A stretch of DNA of 64,000 nucleotides from an uncultured Aliiroseovarius sp. (GCF_947497285.1 NZ_CANMFT010000009.1:62001-126000), one strand, 5' to 3'; positions 52,421-62,120 are shown, counted from the first letter of the stretch. Notes: generated from the sequence alone by a model not told the origin. Program-made: numbers and translations.

Positions 52421-53350
52421 ATGGCTTACGACACCGCAAACACCTACGAGACGATCGAGCTTTTCGGGCTGACCGAGAGGGACGCGCAGCTCCCGATCCC
52501 GGAGGATCACGTCCTGACCGACCACATCATCCGCGAGAGCTTCGAGGCTTTGCTCGGTCAGCTGCGCGGGACCGGGCTTGAAGCCGAAATCGAACCGCTG
52601 GCCCATGGGCTCGCGACGATCCTGCAGCGCCGCAAGGTGGCACTCGGCAAGGAGGTCGACCGCACTGCTGACAAGATCGGCGCGCTGGCAAAATCCCATG
52701 ACGGATCGGAGATCGCCGAGACCGCGCTCGAAGAAGCGCAGGCGCGCTTTGTGCAGCTGCGCGAGATCGTCAGCGCCATCGAGGTAATGAGCGAGGCTGC
52801 GGCGGAATGCTACGAGATCGAGACGGGCCACGCCTTCATCCCGGCAGCCGGGTCGCGCGCGAGCGTCCGGGCGCAGGAGACCGGGGCGGTCTTTGAGGCG
52901 CGGCAGCTCCTCGAGCAGCACGACCGCGAGACCGCCGAGAAGTCGAAAGTCGAGGGGGTTCCCCTGATCGTCTCAGGCGCCACCGACTGGACCGATGTTG
53001 ATGTGATCTTCAACACGCTCGACAAGGTTCGCGAACGGATCAAGCAGAACCGCAACCAGGAGATCTTCCTCTGCCACAAGGGTGGCAAGCACGGGGCGGA
53101 GATGATTGCGGCTCGGTGGGCCCGGGCACGCGGGGTCGCACAAGCGCGCTTCGATCCGCGCTGGTCCGCGCATGGGCGGGCGGCACCGTTCAAGTGCAAC
53201 GACGAAATGCTGGACGACAAGTTCGCGGCGACGGGGGTTGTACTCTTCGGCGGCAACGGGGTCGCGCTGAACCTCGGGCAGAAGGCGGAAGCGAAAGGCT
53301 TGACGGTCATGCGGGTTGCAGACCCGGCTAAGAAGACTGCGCAGGATTGA
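52421..53350 (+). CDS. DUF2493/SLOG-type nucleotide-binding protein
   Basis: 309 residues from the ATG at 52421. A helical N-terminal region of about 180 residues precedes the DUF2493 domain: VPLIVSGATDWTDVDVIFNTLDKVRER, IFLCHKGGKHGAEMIAARWARARGV and FGGNGVALNLGQKAEAKGLTVMRV. The fold belongs to the SLOG/YpsA group that binds nucleotide-derived ligands. Its last third of the DUF2493 domain is duplicated downstream of the next gene. Common beside relaxase genes on such plasmids. Confidence 0.85.
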   Translation: MAYDTANTYETIELFGLTERDAQLPIPEDHVLTDHIIRESFEALLGQLRGTGLEAEIEPLAHGLATILQRRKVALGKEVDRTADKIGALAKSHDGSEIAETALEEAQARFVQLREIVSAIEVMSEAAAECYEIETGHAFIPAAGSRASVRAQETGAVFEARQLLEQHDRETAEKSKVEGVPLIVSGATDWTDVDVIFNTLDKVRERIKQNRNQEIFLCHKGGKHGAEMIAARWARARGVAQARFDPRWSAHGRAAPFKCNDEMLDDKFAATGVVLFGGNGVALNLGQKAEAKGLTVMRVADPAKKTAQD

Positions 53351-53401
53351 AGAGAGGGGGTCGCGCTTGGCGCGGCCCTTTCGTCGTTTCTCATGGGCGT
53401 G
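53253..53401 (+). repeat. 149-bp direct repeat, left copy
   Basis: Covers the last 33 codons of the DUF2493 gene and 51 bases after it. It matches 54507-54655 with about five differences (about 97% identical), offset exactly 1254 bases. Confidence 0.92.
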
Positions 53402-53451
53402 GCAATTCTCCAAGAACCTTTTGCCTAGCAATTTCCTGTTTTGATAGGTAT

Positions 53452-54501
53452 ATGCGTGCCAAGCAAAACTTGGAAATGATTGGCATGACCCCACTCAGCA
53501 GCATCGCGATGAGCGCCTACACCGATCTGGTACGTCTTTTGAAGGACGACGCCTTGTCCGGTGTTGAAGGCAAGCCGACGCTCAAAGAGCGCGGCGACAA
53601 GGCCTATTGGTATGCCGCGCGGCGCGTCGGAACCGAGATGCGGTTCATCTATATCGGCGAGGACAGTGACGAGACGCGTGCACGTATCAACCGGATTGAG
53701 GAGCTGCGCTCGACCGCCAAGGATCGGCAGGCGGAACGGTCTCGGCTTGTCCGCCTCTTGCGCGCCGAAGGCATGACCCCCACCGACCGGGCAACCGGGT
53801 CCATCCTGTCGGCGATGGCGGCGGCCGGGACTTTCCGTTTGGGAGGCACCATCGTCGGAACCAATGCATTTCGCTTCTATGAAGGCGAGCTTGGTATCCG
53901 TCTGCCAATTGGCGGTATGGCCAATACTGGCGACATCGACATCGCGCAGTTCGAGAAGCTCAGCGTTGCGTTGCAGGATCAGGTCGACCCGGGTCTTGCC
54001 GAGACGTTCTCGGCGCTCAAATTCGATCCTCTGCCATCTCTTGACCAAGGCCGGACCTGGCGGTGGGCCCAGGGTGGCAGCGGCCAGTTGGTCGAGTTTC
54101 TCACACCGGCGTTCGGAGATGAGACCCTCCGTGATCTGCCAGCCTTGGGCGTGAACGCCCAAGGACTGAACTATCTCAACTTCCTGATCGCTGAGCCGAT
54201 CCATGCGGCGGCGATCTATCGGTCCGGCGTTCTGGTCCAGGTGCCGCGCCCGGAACGTTATGCGATCCACAAGCTGATCATTGCCGACCGGCGTCGTGAC
54301 GGGGCAGGGAACCTCAAATCGGCGAAGGACAGGGAGCAGGCGGCTTTCCTGATCGAGGCGATGGCCGAGGACCGTCCCGATGATCTGTCGCAGGCCTATG
54401 CCACGGCCATGGAAGTCGGACCGCGCTGGCGGGAGCACATCGGCAACTCACTGAAGCGGATGCCTGAGACGCAACTAATCCTCGACGGGTTGGGAGTGTG
54501 A
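53452..54501 (+). CDS. Nucleotidyltransferase-fold protein (GSU2403-like)
   Basis: 349 residues from the ATG at 53452; a second ATG at 53476 is possible. The N-terminal helical region has KAYWYAARRVGTEMRFIYIGEDSDETRARI. The nucleotidyltransferase core reads LGGTIVGTNAFRFYEG then TGDIDIAQFEKLS with the DxD metal pair, and the C-terminal part has EPIHAAAIYRSGVLVQVPRPERYAIHKLIIADRR. It is related to the NTP_transf_8/GSU2403 group, some of whose relatives are in toxin-antitoxin systems. The gene is bracketed by 149-bp direct repeats. Confidence 0.78.
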   Translation: MRAKQNLEMIGMTPLSSIAMSAYTDLVRLLKDDALSGVEGKPTLKERGDKAYWYAARRVGTEMRFIYIGEDSDETRARINRIEELRSTAKDRQAERSRLVRLLRAEGMTPTDRATGSILSAMAAAGTFRLGGTIVGTNAFRFYEGELGIRLPIGGMANTGDIDIAQFEKLSVALQDQVDPGLAETFSALKFDPLPSLDQGRTWRWAQGGSGQLVEFLTPAFGDETLRDLPALGVNAQGLNYLNFLIAEPIHAAAIYRSGVLVQVPRPERYAIHKLIIADRRRDGAGNLKSAKDREQAAFLIEAMAEDRPDDLSQAYATAMEVGPRWREHIGNSLKRMPETQLILDGLGV

Positions 54502-54506
54502 TTGCC

Positions 54507-54655
54507 GCAACGGGGTTGCACTGAACCTCGGGCAGAAGGCGGAAGCGAAAGGCCTGACGGTCATGCGGGTTGCGGACCCGGCTAAGAAGACTGCGCAGGA
54601 TTGAAGAGAGGGGGTCGCGCTTGACGCGGCCCTTTCGTCGTTTCTCATGGGCGTG
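54507..54655 (+). repeat. 149-bp direct repeat, right copy
   Basis: A second copy of the DUF2493 3' end and its downstream bases, not part of any open gene here. Differences from the left copy are scattered single bases, so it is not a recent perfect duplication. Confidence 0.92.
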
Positions 54656-55142
54656 CGGTCGGTCACGCGTGATCGGCAGCTCGCGGCGGCCAGCACCGTC
54701 ATCGCTCTACCTGGTCCGTCAGAGTGCGGCCCATCCGCATCGGTGCGGGCTGGGGATGGTGCGCATCTCACGCACATCGTCAGCGGCGCAAGACGCGAGG
54801 GGTCGAGACGTCCCACTTGAGGCTGAAGTCCAGCACGTCCCTCGGGTGGTGTTTCGGAACACCGCATCCACGCGGGCGGGCTCCATCAGCACCCCGGCCA
54901 GGATCGGCGGAACTAGGACGCGGAAGGTGGCTGCGGCGTGATGGCAGGGGTCATCCGGATCACTCCTTTTTGCTCATAGATGTGGATCGCACGGGGTCGG
55001 CCCAATCGTGCCCTCAGCTCACGCTTCGGCAAGCACAAATACGGCTTCCACGGCGGAGCCGCGAACCCTCCGCATTTGCACTTGCGACCGGGCCTCTTGC
55101 CCCCGTGCCGGGTGATCCCCATCGCAACAAGGAGTAACCCAA
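54656..55142. other. Intergenic stretch
   Basis: No supported gene. By the repeat argument it originally lay directly after the DUF2493 gene. It is moderately GC-rich with no notable hairpin. It ends with AAGGAG before the next small gene. Confidence 0.45.
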
Positions 55143-55349
55143 ATGACCAACCACTACGTCGCCACCGTCCCCGTCAAGTTCACCGATACCGATGGCCAGG
55201 AGCGCACCCGTTTTCAGCGCGTGGGTGCGATGTTCCGCAACACCCGCAACGGGGACGGCTCGGAGTTCTTCAGCCTCAAGCTCGACTTTCCCGTCGCGGT
55301 CTCGGAGCTGGTGATGTTCCCACCGAGCGCGAAAGATCCCCAGGACTGA
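55143..55349 (+). CDS. Small hypothetical plasmid protein
   Basis: 68 residues from the ATG at 55143 with AAGGAG nine bases upstream. Beta-rich single domain (NHYVATVPVKFTDTDGQERTRFQRVGAMFRN...SEFFSLKLDFPVAVSELVMFPP). I recall similar small proteins in mobilization regions of alphaproteobacterial plasmids but no function. It lies just before the oriT candidate region. Confidence 0.75.
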   Translation: MTNHYVATVPVKFTDTDGQERTRFQRVGAMFRNTRNGDGSEFFSLKLDFPVAVSELVMFPPSAKDPQD

Positions 55350-56011
55350 ATCCTCTGAAGAGGATGGGCCGCCGTCAGGCGGCCCTGTCCCTGTTCCAGG
55401 GACGCCGTCACCGGCGGGGTTGATTGCCGGTGGCGACCCCCAGGTGTCGGTCGCTGCGCGTTCGTGGGTCGAACGCCGCCAAGATCAAAGAGATCGCGAC
55501 AGACCGTCCAGCCAGCCTCAAGGGGGCCATCCACAAAAACCTATCGGCTAGGGCCTCCCGGTTTTTGCGGCAGAGATTTGGCGGAGCCAAATCTGGCCCT
55601 CCTTGACCCTGCCTGTCCGCCCTGTCGGTGGGGTTTGCGCCCGCCCGCGTTTCCGTCCGAACACATGCGTGTTCGGCCTGAATCTCGGATGCAGGCATGC
55701 CGATTGGCGGTCGGAGTGCTCGATGGTCGAGGGGTCCAGTGAGTCCCTTCTGGCGGGGGCCTCGTGCCCTTGGCGCCCTGTATGCCGGCCTATCAGGCTT
55801 GCACGGCTGTAATTCTTATCTAAGGCGGTCCGCATACGGCGTTCATATCTGTCGGCATTGAACTGCCAGATGACGCCCAAACGACTCTCAGACTCGCCCT
55901 GTTGCTGCTAAGGATGAATTGACATTAAGGTAGATATTATATAAAACATAATAAAAAGAGACAATGGCAGGATATGGAAAATGTATACACATTTTGTCCG
56001 AGGGGTCTAAG
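55350..56011. other. oriT candidate region upstream of mobC and relaxase
   Basis: No supported gene in 660 bases, but several strong dyads: AGATTTGGC-GGA-GCCAAATCT (55574-55594), CCGAACAC-ATGC-GTGTTCGG (55657-55676) and AAAATGT-ATAC-ACATTTT (55978-55995). The final 100 bases are AT-rich. Hairpins plus an AT-rich segment before the MobC-like and relaxase genes are the usual setting of oriT. The nick site cannot be read. Confidence 0.55.
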
Positions 56012-56698
56012 ATGAGCCGAGCGCGCAAAAACCTGACGATCGAGCAGCGCATTGAGATCGCGCGACGGTTCCAGGCTGGCGAGGCGGCGCGGGAACTGTC
56101 GAAGCAATTTGGCGTGTCCGTGCGACATGTATCGCGGCTCGCGAAAGAGGAGATCGGCGACGGGTTGGCTGTGCGCGATCCGTCTGAGGTCGTGAGTTTC
56201 CGGGCGTCGCAATCCGAGTTGGAAGCCTTCGATGCAGACTGGCAGGCACGCGGGTTTGCCAATCGCAGCCAGGCTCTGAAAGCGGTGGTGCGGGCGCGTT
56301 GTGGGTTCATGGATGTGACGGCGGATCGGCTCGATGGATTTGTCGAGGTCTGGCGTCAATCGCGAGATCTGACGGAAGCCGGGATGGCCTTGGCCAAGGC
56401 GGTGCGTCGAGGACGGATGTTGCTCACGGACGAAGATCGGGCGCTGGTTTGCGAGCTTGTCGATCTGGCGCAGAAAATGACGCGAGAACTTAGTGCGATG
56501 AAGGATCTGGTGCAGGTGCAACGCGGCGCCGGGCTGCCGGAAGTCGTCGAGACAGCCGGCGCCGGAGCGATTGAAGCGGAGCCAGATGAGCGTTCCGGTT
56601 CAAGATCGGATCAGGCTTCGCTGCCTCTCGGCAAGCTTGAGACGCGAACCCCGATACATGATGTGAAGACTAAGAACCGGAACGCTCTACATGGCTGA
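56012..56698 (+). CDS. MobC-like relaxosome accessory protein
   Basis: 228 residues from the ATG at 56012 behind GAGGGG. The N-terminal HTH is LTIEQRIEIARRFQAGEAARELSKQFGVSVRHVSRLAKEE. The middle has the ribbon-helix-helix-like VSFRASQSELEAFDADWQARGFANRSQALKAVVRA and a C-terminal helical region typical of MobC (LAKAVRRGRMLLTDEDRALVCELVDLAQKMTRELSAM). It would bind near oriT and assist the relaxase. Its stop overlaps the relaxase start by 8 bases. Confidence 0.8.
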   Translation: MSRARKNLTIEQRIEIARRFQAGEAARELSKQFGVSVRHVSRLAKEEIGDGLAVRDPSEVVSFRASQSELEAFDADWQARGFANRSQALKAVVRARCGFMDVTADRLDGFVEVWRQSRDLTEAGMALAKAVRRGRMLLTDEDRALVCELVDLAQKMTRELSAMKDLVQVQRGAGLPEVVETAGAGAIEAEPDERSGSRSDQASLPLGKLETRTPIHDVKTKNRNALHG

Positions 56699-58631
56699 TC
56701 CACTAAATAAATCTCTGGCCCTCTACAGTTCGGTCATGGGCCGCCTCTGGGAGGATGAGCGCATCCGGGGCAAGGCCCAGGCACGGATCGATGTCCGGCT
56801 GGCAGGGCGCCGACAGGGGCGCAGCTACGCGCGGGTGGGGCGGCTCTCGGTGCGCAACATCGCCAAGGCGGCCTCGGGCCAAAGCCGGGCGGCGGTGTTC
56901 AAGCGGATCCGGGCAGGGGGGTGCAAGACGCGAGCGTCTCTCGGCAACCAGATCTCCTACATTAACGACAAGGCGGTCTTCACTTATTCTACAATGACCA
57001 ACCCGCTGGATGAGGCGTCGGTGCTGACAGGCGAGCAAAAAGGCGAGATTATTGAAGCCTGGTCTGAGACCTGGCGGGGCACCACCAAGCTCGGGTTCAC
57101 CTCGCACATGCTTCTGTCTTTCCCGACTGATGTCAGTACCGAGAAGGTCCGCGATATCACGCTAGATTGGGCGGAACATTTCTTCGAAAGCGGCGAGTAC
57201 GGTGATCAGTGGGACTACGTATTAGCGGTCCACGACGACCGGGCGCATCGACACGCCCATATCGTTCTGAACAATCGCGGCCGCGAACAGGGAACCTGGT
57301 TCTCCTGCTGGGCCGAGGGGGTGATGTCGCCCCAGCTCATGCGCGAGAAACAGGCGGAGATCGCCGAGGGCTATGGTGTGATGCTGGATGCGACCACGCG
57401 GCTAGAGCGTGGCATCTTCGCCAAAGCGCCCGGCATCGACGAGATCTACCGCGCCAAGGAAGAGGCCCGCCTTCCGCGCGAGATCACGATGACGCCGGAG
57501 GAATCCGCCATCGCTCAGGCGCAGGTCGTGGGCTTTGCCAAGGACTATGCCAAGCTTGCCGATCTGCTGGATCGCATGGACCAGCGCAATTTAGCCCGCG
57601 CCGTGCGGGCAATGGCCAGGGGGCTTGGCACAAAAACCCCTTACGAGTTCACCGCAGGAGAGATTGACATGAAGGACATCCAGACAGTCGGAGATGCGAT
57701 CGAGTATTCCGAGCGCACCATCGAAGCCCTGCGGCTCAAGGCAGAGGAGTTGGACGGTGAAGCACGCGCCAGCTTCGAGAAGAAATCCGCCCCGATCATC
57801 CGCGATCTTTCCCAGATGGTGCCGGACCCAGACCTGCGGGCACGGTTCGGGCGAGACCTCATTGAGCCTTATCCGCCGGGGGCAGGGGATGCACGGCTCA
57901 TCGAGGCGCTGCAGTCGGGCCGGGATGAGGTGCTGGAGGATATCCTGTTGCAGGCGCGTGAGATCGGCATCGATGGTGATGATCTTACTGCCCGGATCAC
58001 CGTTGGCGGCACCACGAATTACGGGTTGGCGCAGAGCTGGGTCGAGCGGGATATGGAGGCTGTGCTGGCTAAGGACGGCCTCACCGTTGAGACGGCGAGT
58101 GACGATCAGCTCGATGCCGCGTTGGAAAAGGTTGACGGCGCGATGGATCGCCTCATGGAGCGGGTGAGGGAACTGGGCGTGCCGGTTGGTTCAGGGCTCA
58201 GTGCGGAGGACGTGCAGGGCCTCTCATTGATCGACGACGCGGATCCCGAACACAGGTCGGGCCCGAACACCTACCTGCAGGACTTGGCCGACATGTTGAA
58301 AGAGGGCCGGCTGACCGAGGCTCAGGAAGAAGTTGTCGAGCGAGCCCTGCAGGCCGAGCTCTTCAAGGAGGTGGGCGAGGAGGGGTTGGCCGAACTGCGA
58401 CGTGGCAATTACGAGGTGCTGGAAGAGGTATTGCCGGGTAAGATCGACCAGATCACCGTGACGCAGGAATTCCTCGAGATGACGCATGAGGAGACCGGGG
58501 ATCAGGTCTTCACCGACCGCGCTGCAGCGCTTCAGCAGGACAAGGTGACGGAGGTGGCGCGCCAATTGGAGGCCGAGCGGGCGCGGACCCGTGATCTTCG
58601 GCGCGAACTCGACGACGACCTCAGTTTCTGA
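56691..58631 (+). CDS. VirD2-like relaxase
   Basis: 646 residues. The relaxase domain occupies about residues 80-300. Tyr90 in LGNQISYINDKAV fits the catalytic tyrosine context of VirD2 (NQxxYxxxK), and the three-His metal motif is HDDRAHRHAHIVLNNR near 180. The long C-terminal part is acidic and coiled (LEAERARTRDLRRELDDDLSF) and may hold the transfer signal. It nicks oriT and leads the strand into the recipient. Translationally coupled to the MobC-like gene. Confidence 0.92.
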   Translation: MADPLNKSLALYSSVMGRLWEDERIRGKAQARIDVRLAGRRQGRSYARVGRLSVRNIAKAASGQSRAAVFKRIRAGGCKTRASLGNQISYINDKAVFTYSTMTNPLDEASVLTGEQKGEIIEAWSETWRGTTKLGFTSHMLLSFPTDVSTEKVRDITLDWAEHFFESGEYGDQWDYVLAVHDDRAHRHAHIVLNNRGREQGTWFSCWAEGVMSPQLMREKQAEIAEGYGVMLDATTRLERGIFAKAPGIDEIYRAKEEARLPREITMTPEESAIAQAQVVGFAKDYAKLADLLDRMDQRNLARAVRAMARGLGTKTPYEFTAGEIDMKDIQTVGDAIEYSERTIEALRLKAEELDGEARASFEKKSAPIIRDLSQMVPDPDLRARFGRDLIEPYPPGAGDARLIEALQSGRDEVLEDILLQAREIGIDGDDLTARITVGGTTNYGLAQSWVERDMEAVLAKDGLTVETASDDQLDAALEKVDGAMDRLMERVRELGVPVGSGLSAEDVQGLSLIDDADPEHRSGPNTYLQDLADMLKEGRLTEAQEEVVERALQAELFKEVGEEGLAELRRGNYEVLEEVLPGKIDQITVTQEFLEMTHEETGDQVFTDRAAALQQDKVTEVARQLEAERARTRDLRRELDDDLSF

Positions 58632-58643
58632 GCGGAGAACCCC

Positions 58644-60539
58644 ATGAAACCCATCCCCCTCTGGGCCGCTGTGCCCTTCGGCCTGATCTGTGGTGCGTTG
58701 CTCGGGACCATCGTCGCCAGCTTTTATCTCGCGCTTGCGCTCAGAACCGGATTTGCCCAGTTTGACATGTTTGCCGTCTGGCGTGCAGGCGCGGGGGTGC
58801 GTCTTGCGCACCCCGAGGCGTTCAATGTGGCCTTCGGCGCGGTTGGCTTCGGGGCGCTTGGTCTGGGTGTTCTTGCCGCCGCGTGGACCTGGAAACGCGA
58901 GCAGGATGACTACGGCTCCGCCCATTGGCAAACCTGGGCGGAACTCAAAAAGAACGACATGCTGCAAGGTCCGGGCAAAGGCTTTGTCTGCGGTAAGCTC
59001 GGCAAGCCGAAATCCAAATCCGCGTTCATCTCTTCGAGTGAAATCCCACACGTGATGATGGTGGCACCCACCCGCGCCGGTAAGGGCGTGGGTTTCGTGA
59101 TTCCGAACCTTCTGTCCTTCGCAGGCTCGGTTGTGGTGCTGGACGTCAAGGGTGAGAACTTCGACAAGACCTCGCGGCTCAGGTCGCTGAATGGCGATGA
59201 GGTGTTTCGCTTCAGCCCGTTTGACTGGGCCAACAGCACTCACCGCTACAACCCTCTCGCTCGTATTGCAGCCTGTCCCAGTTTCGCGCAGCAGTTCACG
59301 GAGGTCTCGATCCTGGCCGATCTCTTCCTCGACAAGGACAACAAGACCCTCGACACCTTCTCCGAGGCTGGTAAGTCGATCTTTGTCGCGGCCTGCTTGT
59401 TGGCGATTCAGCGCGGCACGCCGAATCTGGGCGAGGTGAACAAGATCGTTTCGGCTGGTGACTACAAGAACGCCCAGTACAACGCCTATTCCGAGGAGGC
59501 CAAGGAAGAGGTTGTCCGCGAGCTTTGGACCAATGCGGCCAGCGCCTCGTCGAGGCTGCTGACGTCGAACATTCAGGCTTTGATGACCGCTGGTCTTAAG
59601 CAATGGGACAACCCGGCGGTACGCTCGGCCACGGAGGCAAGTGACTTTGACTTCGCGCAGTTCCGGCGCAAACCGCATTCGCTCTACATCGTCGTCTCCG
59701 AGGATCACATCGCCACCCTGGCTCCACTTCTGCGGCTCATGTTCGCCGATCTCATTGCCAGCCTTCGCCTGAACGAACCGGGCCCGGATGAGCCCTGGCC
59801 GGTCATGATGATGATCGATGAGTTCCAACAGATGGGGGCGATGCCCTATCTGGAGCGCGCGATCCATTCGCTGGCCAGCTATGGCGGGCGGGTTGCGATA
59901 ATGGCCCAGTCTTTGGCGGCATTGGACCGTATCTATGGCTCCGAGGGCCGCGAGAGCCTCGAGAACGGGGCGGGGCTCAAGCTTTACATTACGCCGCGCG
60001 ATCAACGCACCGTGCGGGAGGTATCAGCTGCGGTCGGCAGCACCACGCGCGAGGCAGTGACGCGCATGTTTGGGCGCAACAAGGGATTCCTGGGCGCGAC
60101 GTCAACTAGCGCGCGGTTGGAAGAACGGCCGCTTCTATCGGAGACAGAGGCGCGGCTGCTGGATCCGGACGAGGTGATCATCCTTGCCTCTCCCCAGCAC
60201 CCGATCCGAGCGAGACGTATCAAATATTACGACGATCCAATGTTCAAAGGCTTGGCGGAACAGCAAGAGGGCAGGGACTTCCCCTATCCGCCGAGAGTGG
60301 AAGGTGTGGGACCTTGGGGTGAAGGTAGCGATGAGGAGGCCGAAATCGGCGAACAGGAAGCGGCCAGCACATTGAGATCGCGACGGCGCGAGGCGCGGGC
60401 AATGCGGGCGCCTGCTGGGAATTCTGGAAGCGAAGCTGTGCGGCCGGAAGATCTGGATCGGGGGGATGGGGTGCCGCCGGAGTGGGAGCAGGTGCTTGAC
60501 CGGCAAGAGAGTTTCATTGCGGAGCTTTTAGGGGAGTGA
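58644..60539 (+). CDS. VirD4/TraG type IV coupling protein
   Basis: 631 residues. Two N-terminal membrane segments (AVPFGLICGALLGTIVASFYLALAL and AVGFGALGLGVLAAAW) anchor the ATPase. Walker A is MMVAPTRAGKGVGFVIPNLL (about 141), VVLDVKGENFDKTS is the Walker-B-like strand of TraG, and MMMIDEFQQMGAMPYLERAI (about 389) is the Walker B. It couples the relaxosome to a secretion channel. It follows the relaxase by 12 bases behind GGAG. No mating-pair genes follow within the window. Confidence 0.94.
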   Translation: MKPIPLWAAVPFGLICGALLGTIVASFYLALALRTGFAQFDMFAVWRAGAGVRLAHPEAFNVAFGAVGFGALGLGVLAAAWTWKREQDDYGSAHWQTWAELKKNDMLQGPGKGFVCGKLGKPKSKSAFISSSEIPHVMMVAPTRAGKGVGFVIPNLLSFAGSVVVLDVKGENFDKTSRLRSLNGDEVFRFSPFDWANSTHRYNPLARIAACPSFAQQFTEVSILADLFLDKDNKTLDTFSEAGKSIFVAACLLAIQRGTPNLGEVNKIVSAGDYKNAQYNAYSEEAKEEVVRELWTNAASASSRLLTSNIQALMTAGLKQWDNPAVRSATEASDFDFAQFRRKPHSLYIVVSEDHIATLAPLLRLMFADLIASLRLNEPGPDEPWPVMMMIDEFQQMGAMPYLERAIHSLASYGGRVAIMAQSLAALDRIYGSEGRESLENGAGLKLYITPRDQRTVREVSAAVGSTTREAVTRMFGRNKGFLGATSTSARLEERPLLSETEARLLDPDEVIILASPQHPIRARRIKYYDDPMFKGLAEQQEGRDFPYPPRVEGVGPWGEGSDEEAEIGEQEAASTLRSRRREARAMRAPAGNSGSEAVRPEDLDRGDGVPPEWEQVLDRQESFIAELLGE

Positions 60540-61006
60540 AATTGGAAGCGGCCGCTCGAGCGGTGCGCGGCGAATTCACCGTTTGAGCCCACAGGAGACG
60601 AACAGATTCTTCGCTGCGTGCGCGCGCAGCGCGGTTAATGCTGCGACTGCCAAGAACTTTTGTCGCAACGCGGCGAGAAAACCGGCCGTTCGCACAATTT
60701 GCAGTTACGCGGCAGAGGCCAAGGATCATGTTGCAAGGACTTGGCCGACTTTCGTTGCAAGTGCCCCAATGACGTGTGTGGGTGGCACCTGCATTGCAAG
60801 CGTTTTGTTGTGCTGTTTGCGCATATTTTGTCAGTACAGTCGTGTGTCCGGCCTGTTTATGTTTCGGCATTGCCTCCACTGGCCCTGATGAATTCCGCGA
60901 GCGAGGTTCCATACGGCTAAGCGACCTCGGAGGGCCGCAGACATTCCCGGAGTGTCCTTGCTCATGGTTGACTTAATTTCGCATCATCACTTCAACGTCT
61001 TGCATC
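60540..61006. other. Intergenic stretch up to the second IS110 element
   Basis: About 470 bases with only short overlapping frames. I see no hairpin with a T-run and no recognisable gene. Several Cys-rich short frames look like shadows of composition only. Confidence 0.45.
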
Positions 61007-61024
61007 TCTTGGCAGTTCGCGCTG

Positions 61025-62044
61025 TTAGAATGCTGGCTGCCGGTATTCCTGTTTCTTAGTGAGCATTGCCCAGATGACCCGCGCTGCTTTGTTGGCCATT
61101 GCGGTTGTCGCCAATCTGAATGGCTTGTCAGCGATGATCTTTGCGGTCCAAAGGTCTACCTTCTCCGGTGACCGTTTTGCCATCACGGCCCGAGACGTCA
61201 TGCCGACGACCAACAGTTTGCGGATGTAACGATCACCCTTCTTCGTGATCTTTCCCAAGTGCTCCTTGCCCCCACTGGATTTATTGAGGGGCGTTAGACC
61301 AAGCCAAGCTGCAAAATCGCGCCCGGTTCTAAATTGCTTCGCATCACCGATCGTTGCAATAATTGCAGACGCCGTAATTGGGCCAACGCCTGGCATGCGC
61401 ATTAGTCTCCGTGCATCTGCGCTTAGCAAGGCATGTTGTTCGATCATCTTGGAGTAACCTTCGATGCGTTCATTCAAGCCAATGAACTGATAACACTGCA
61501 TGCCCAGCATTCCATTTGCGATATCCGGCATATCAGGTTGATCACCCTCAAGATGTCGCTTTGCGAAGGCCGTGACCGCCTCTACTCCGATCGGCAAAAT
61601 ATGCCCAAACTCACGCAACAGACTACGGATCACATTGGCCATCTGAGTGCGCTGTCGAACTGCCAAGTCGCGGGTGCGGTGGATCGACAAAACTGCCTGT
61701 TGATCTTCAGTCTTAATCTCAACAAACCTCATCGTTGGACGACGAACGGCTTCGCAGATTGCCTCGGCATCTGCCGCATCTGTCTTACCCCGTTTGACAT
61801 ATGGCTTGACATAGTTCGCTGGCATCAGCCGAACATCGTGACCGAGCTGTCGTAACGAACGACCCCAGTGGTGCGATGATCCACAGGCCTCCATGCCAAC
61901 TACGCAGGGCGGCTGCGCTTCGAAGAAAGAAAGCAGTTTTGCTCGTTTGATCGCCTTATTGAAGATGATGCGTCCGTTCTCCGATACACCATGTACTTGA
62001 AATACATCCTTGGCCAAATCTAGGCCGATGGTTTTAACTGTCAT
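61025..62044 (-). CDS. IS110-family transposase
   Basis: 339 residues. DEDD domain: TIGLDLAKDVFQVHG, CVVGMEACGSSHHW and KTDAADAEAICEAV; C-terminal Tnp20 domain: MPGVGPITASAIIATIG and the serine region LTPLNKSSGGKEHLGKITKKGDRYIRKLL. All catalytic residues appear intact. The start codon lies one base beyond the 3' arm of an 11-bp hairpin stem that also contains the probable Shine-Dalgarno GGAG, so translation may be gated by RNA structure. Confidence 0.95.
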   Translation of the reverse strand: MTVKTIGLDLAKDVFQVHGVSENGRIIFNKAIKRAKLLSFFEAQPPCVVGMEACGSSHHWGRSLRQLGHDVRLMPANYVKPYVKRGKTDAADAEAICEAVRRPTMRFVEIKTEDQQAVLSIHRTRDLAVRQRTQMANVIRSLLREFGHILPIGVEAVTAFAKRHLEGDQPDMPDIANGMLGMQCYQFIGLNERIEGYSKMIEQHALLSADARRLMRMPGVGPITASAIIATIGDAKQFRTGRDFAAWLGLTPLNKSSGGKEHLGKITKKGDRYIRKLLVVGMTSRAVMAKRSPEKVDLWTAKIIADKPFRLATTAMANKAARVIWAMLTKKQEYRQPAF

Positions 62045-62120
62045 TGGGTGGCTCCATTCCTAGCAGTTCAAAGTAACTGCACTTTGGCACATGCGATGCC
62101 GGTGGAGCAGGAGCCACCCA
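62045..62120 (-). ncRNA. Structured leader of the IS110 element (candidate bridge RNA or translation-gating hairpin)
   Basis: TGGGTGGCTCC (62045-62055) and GGAGCCACCCA (62110-62120) form an 11-bp stem. Inside, GCAGTT (62063-62068) and AACTGC (62075-62080) form a second hairpin. On the minus strand the ATG follows immediately and its GGAG is in the stem. IS110 bridge RNAs have nested stem-loops at this position; the guide loops cannot be assigned by eye. Confidence 0.4.

Noticed and set aside
58224-60005. 593-codon minus-strand frame opposite relaxase and VirD4
   Set aside because: Both plus-strand genes have intact catalytic motifs; no motif in the minus frame.
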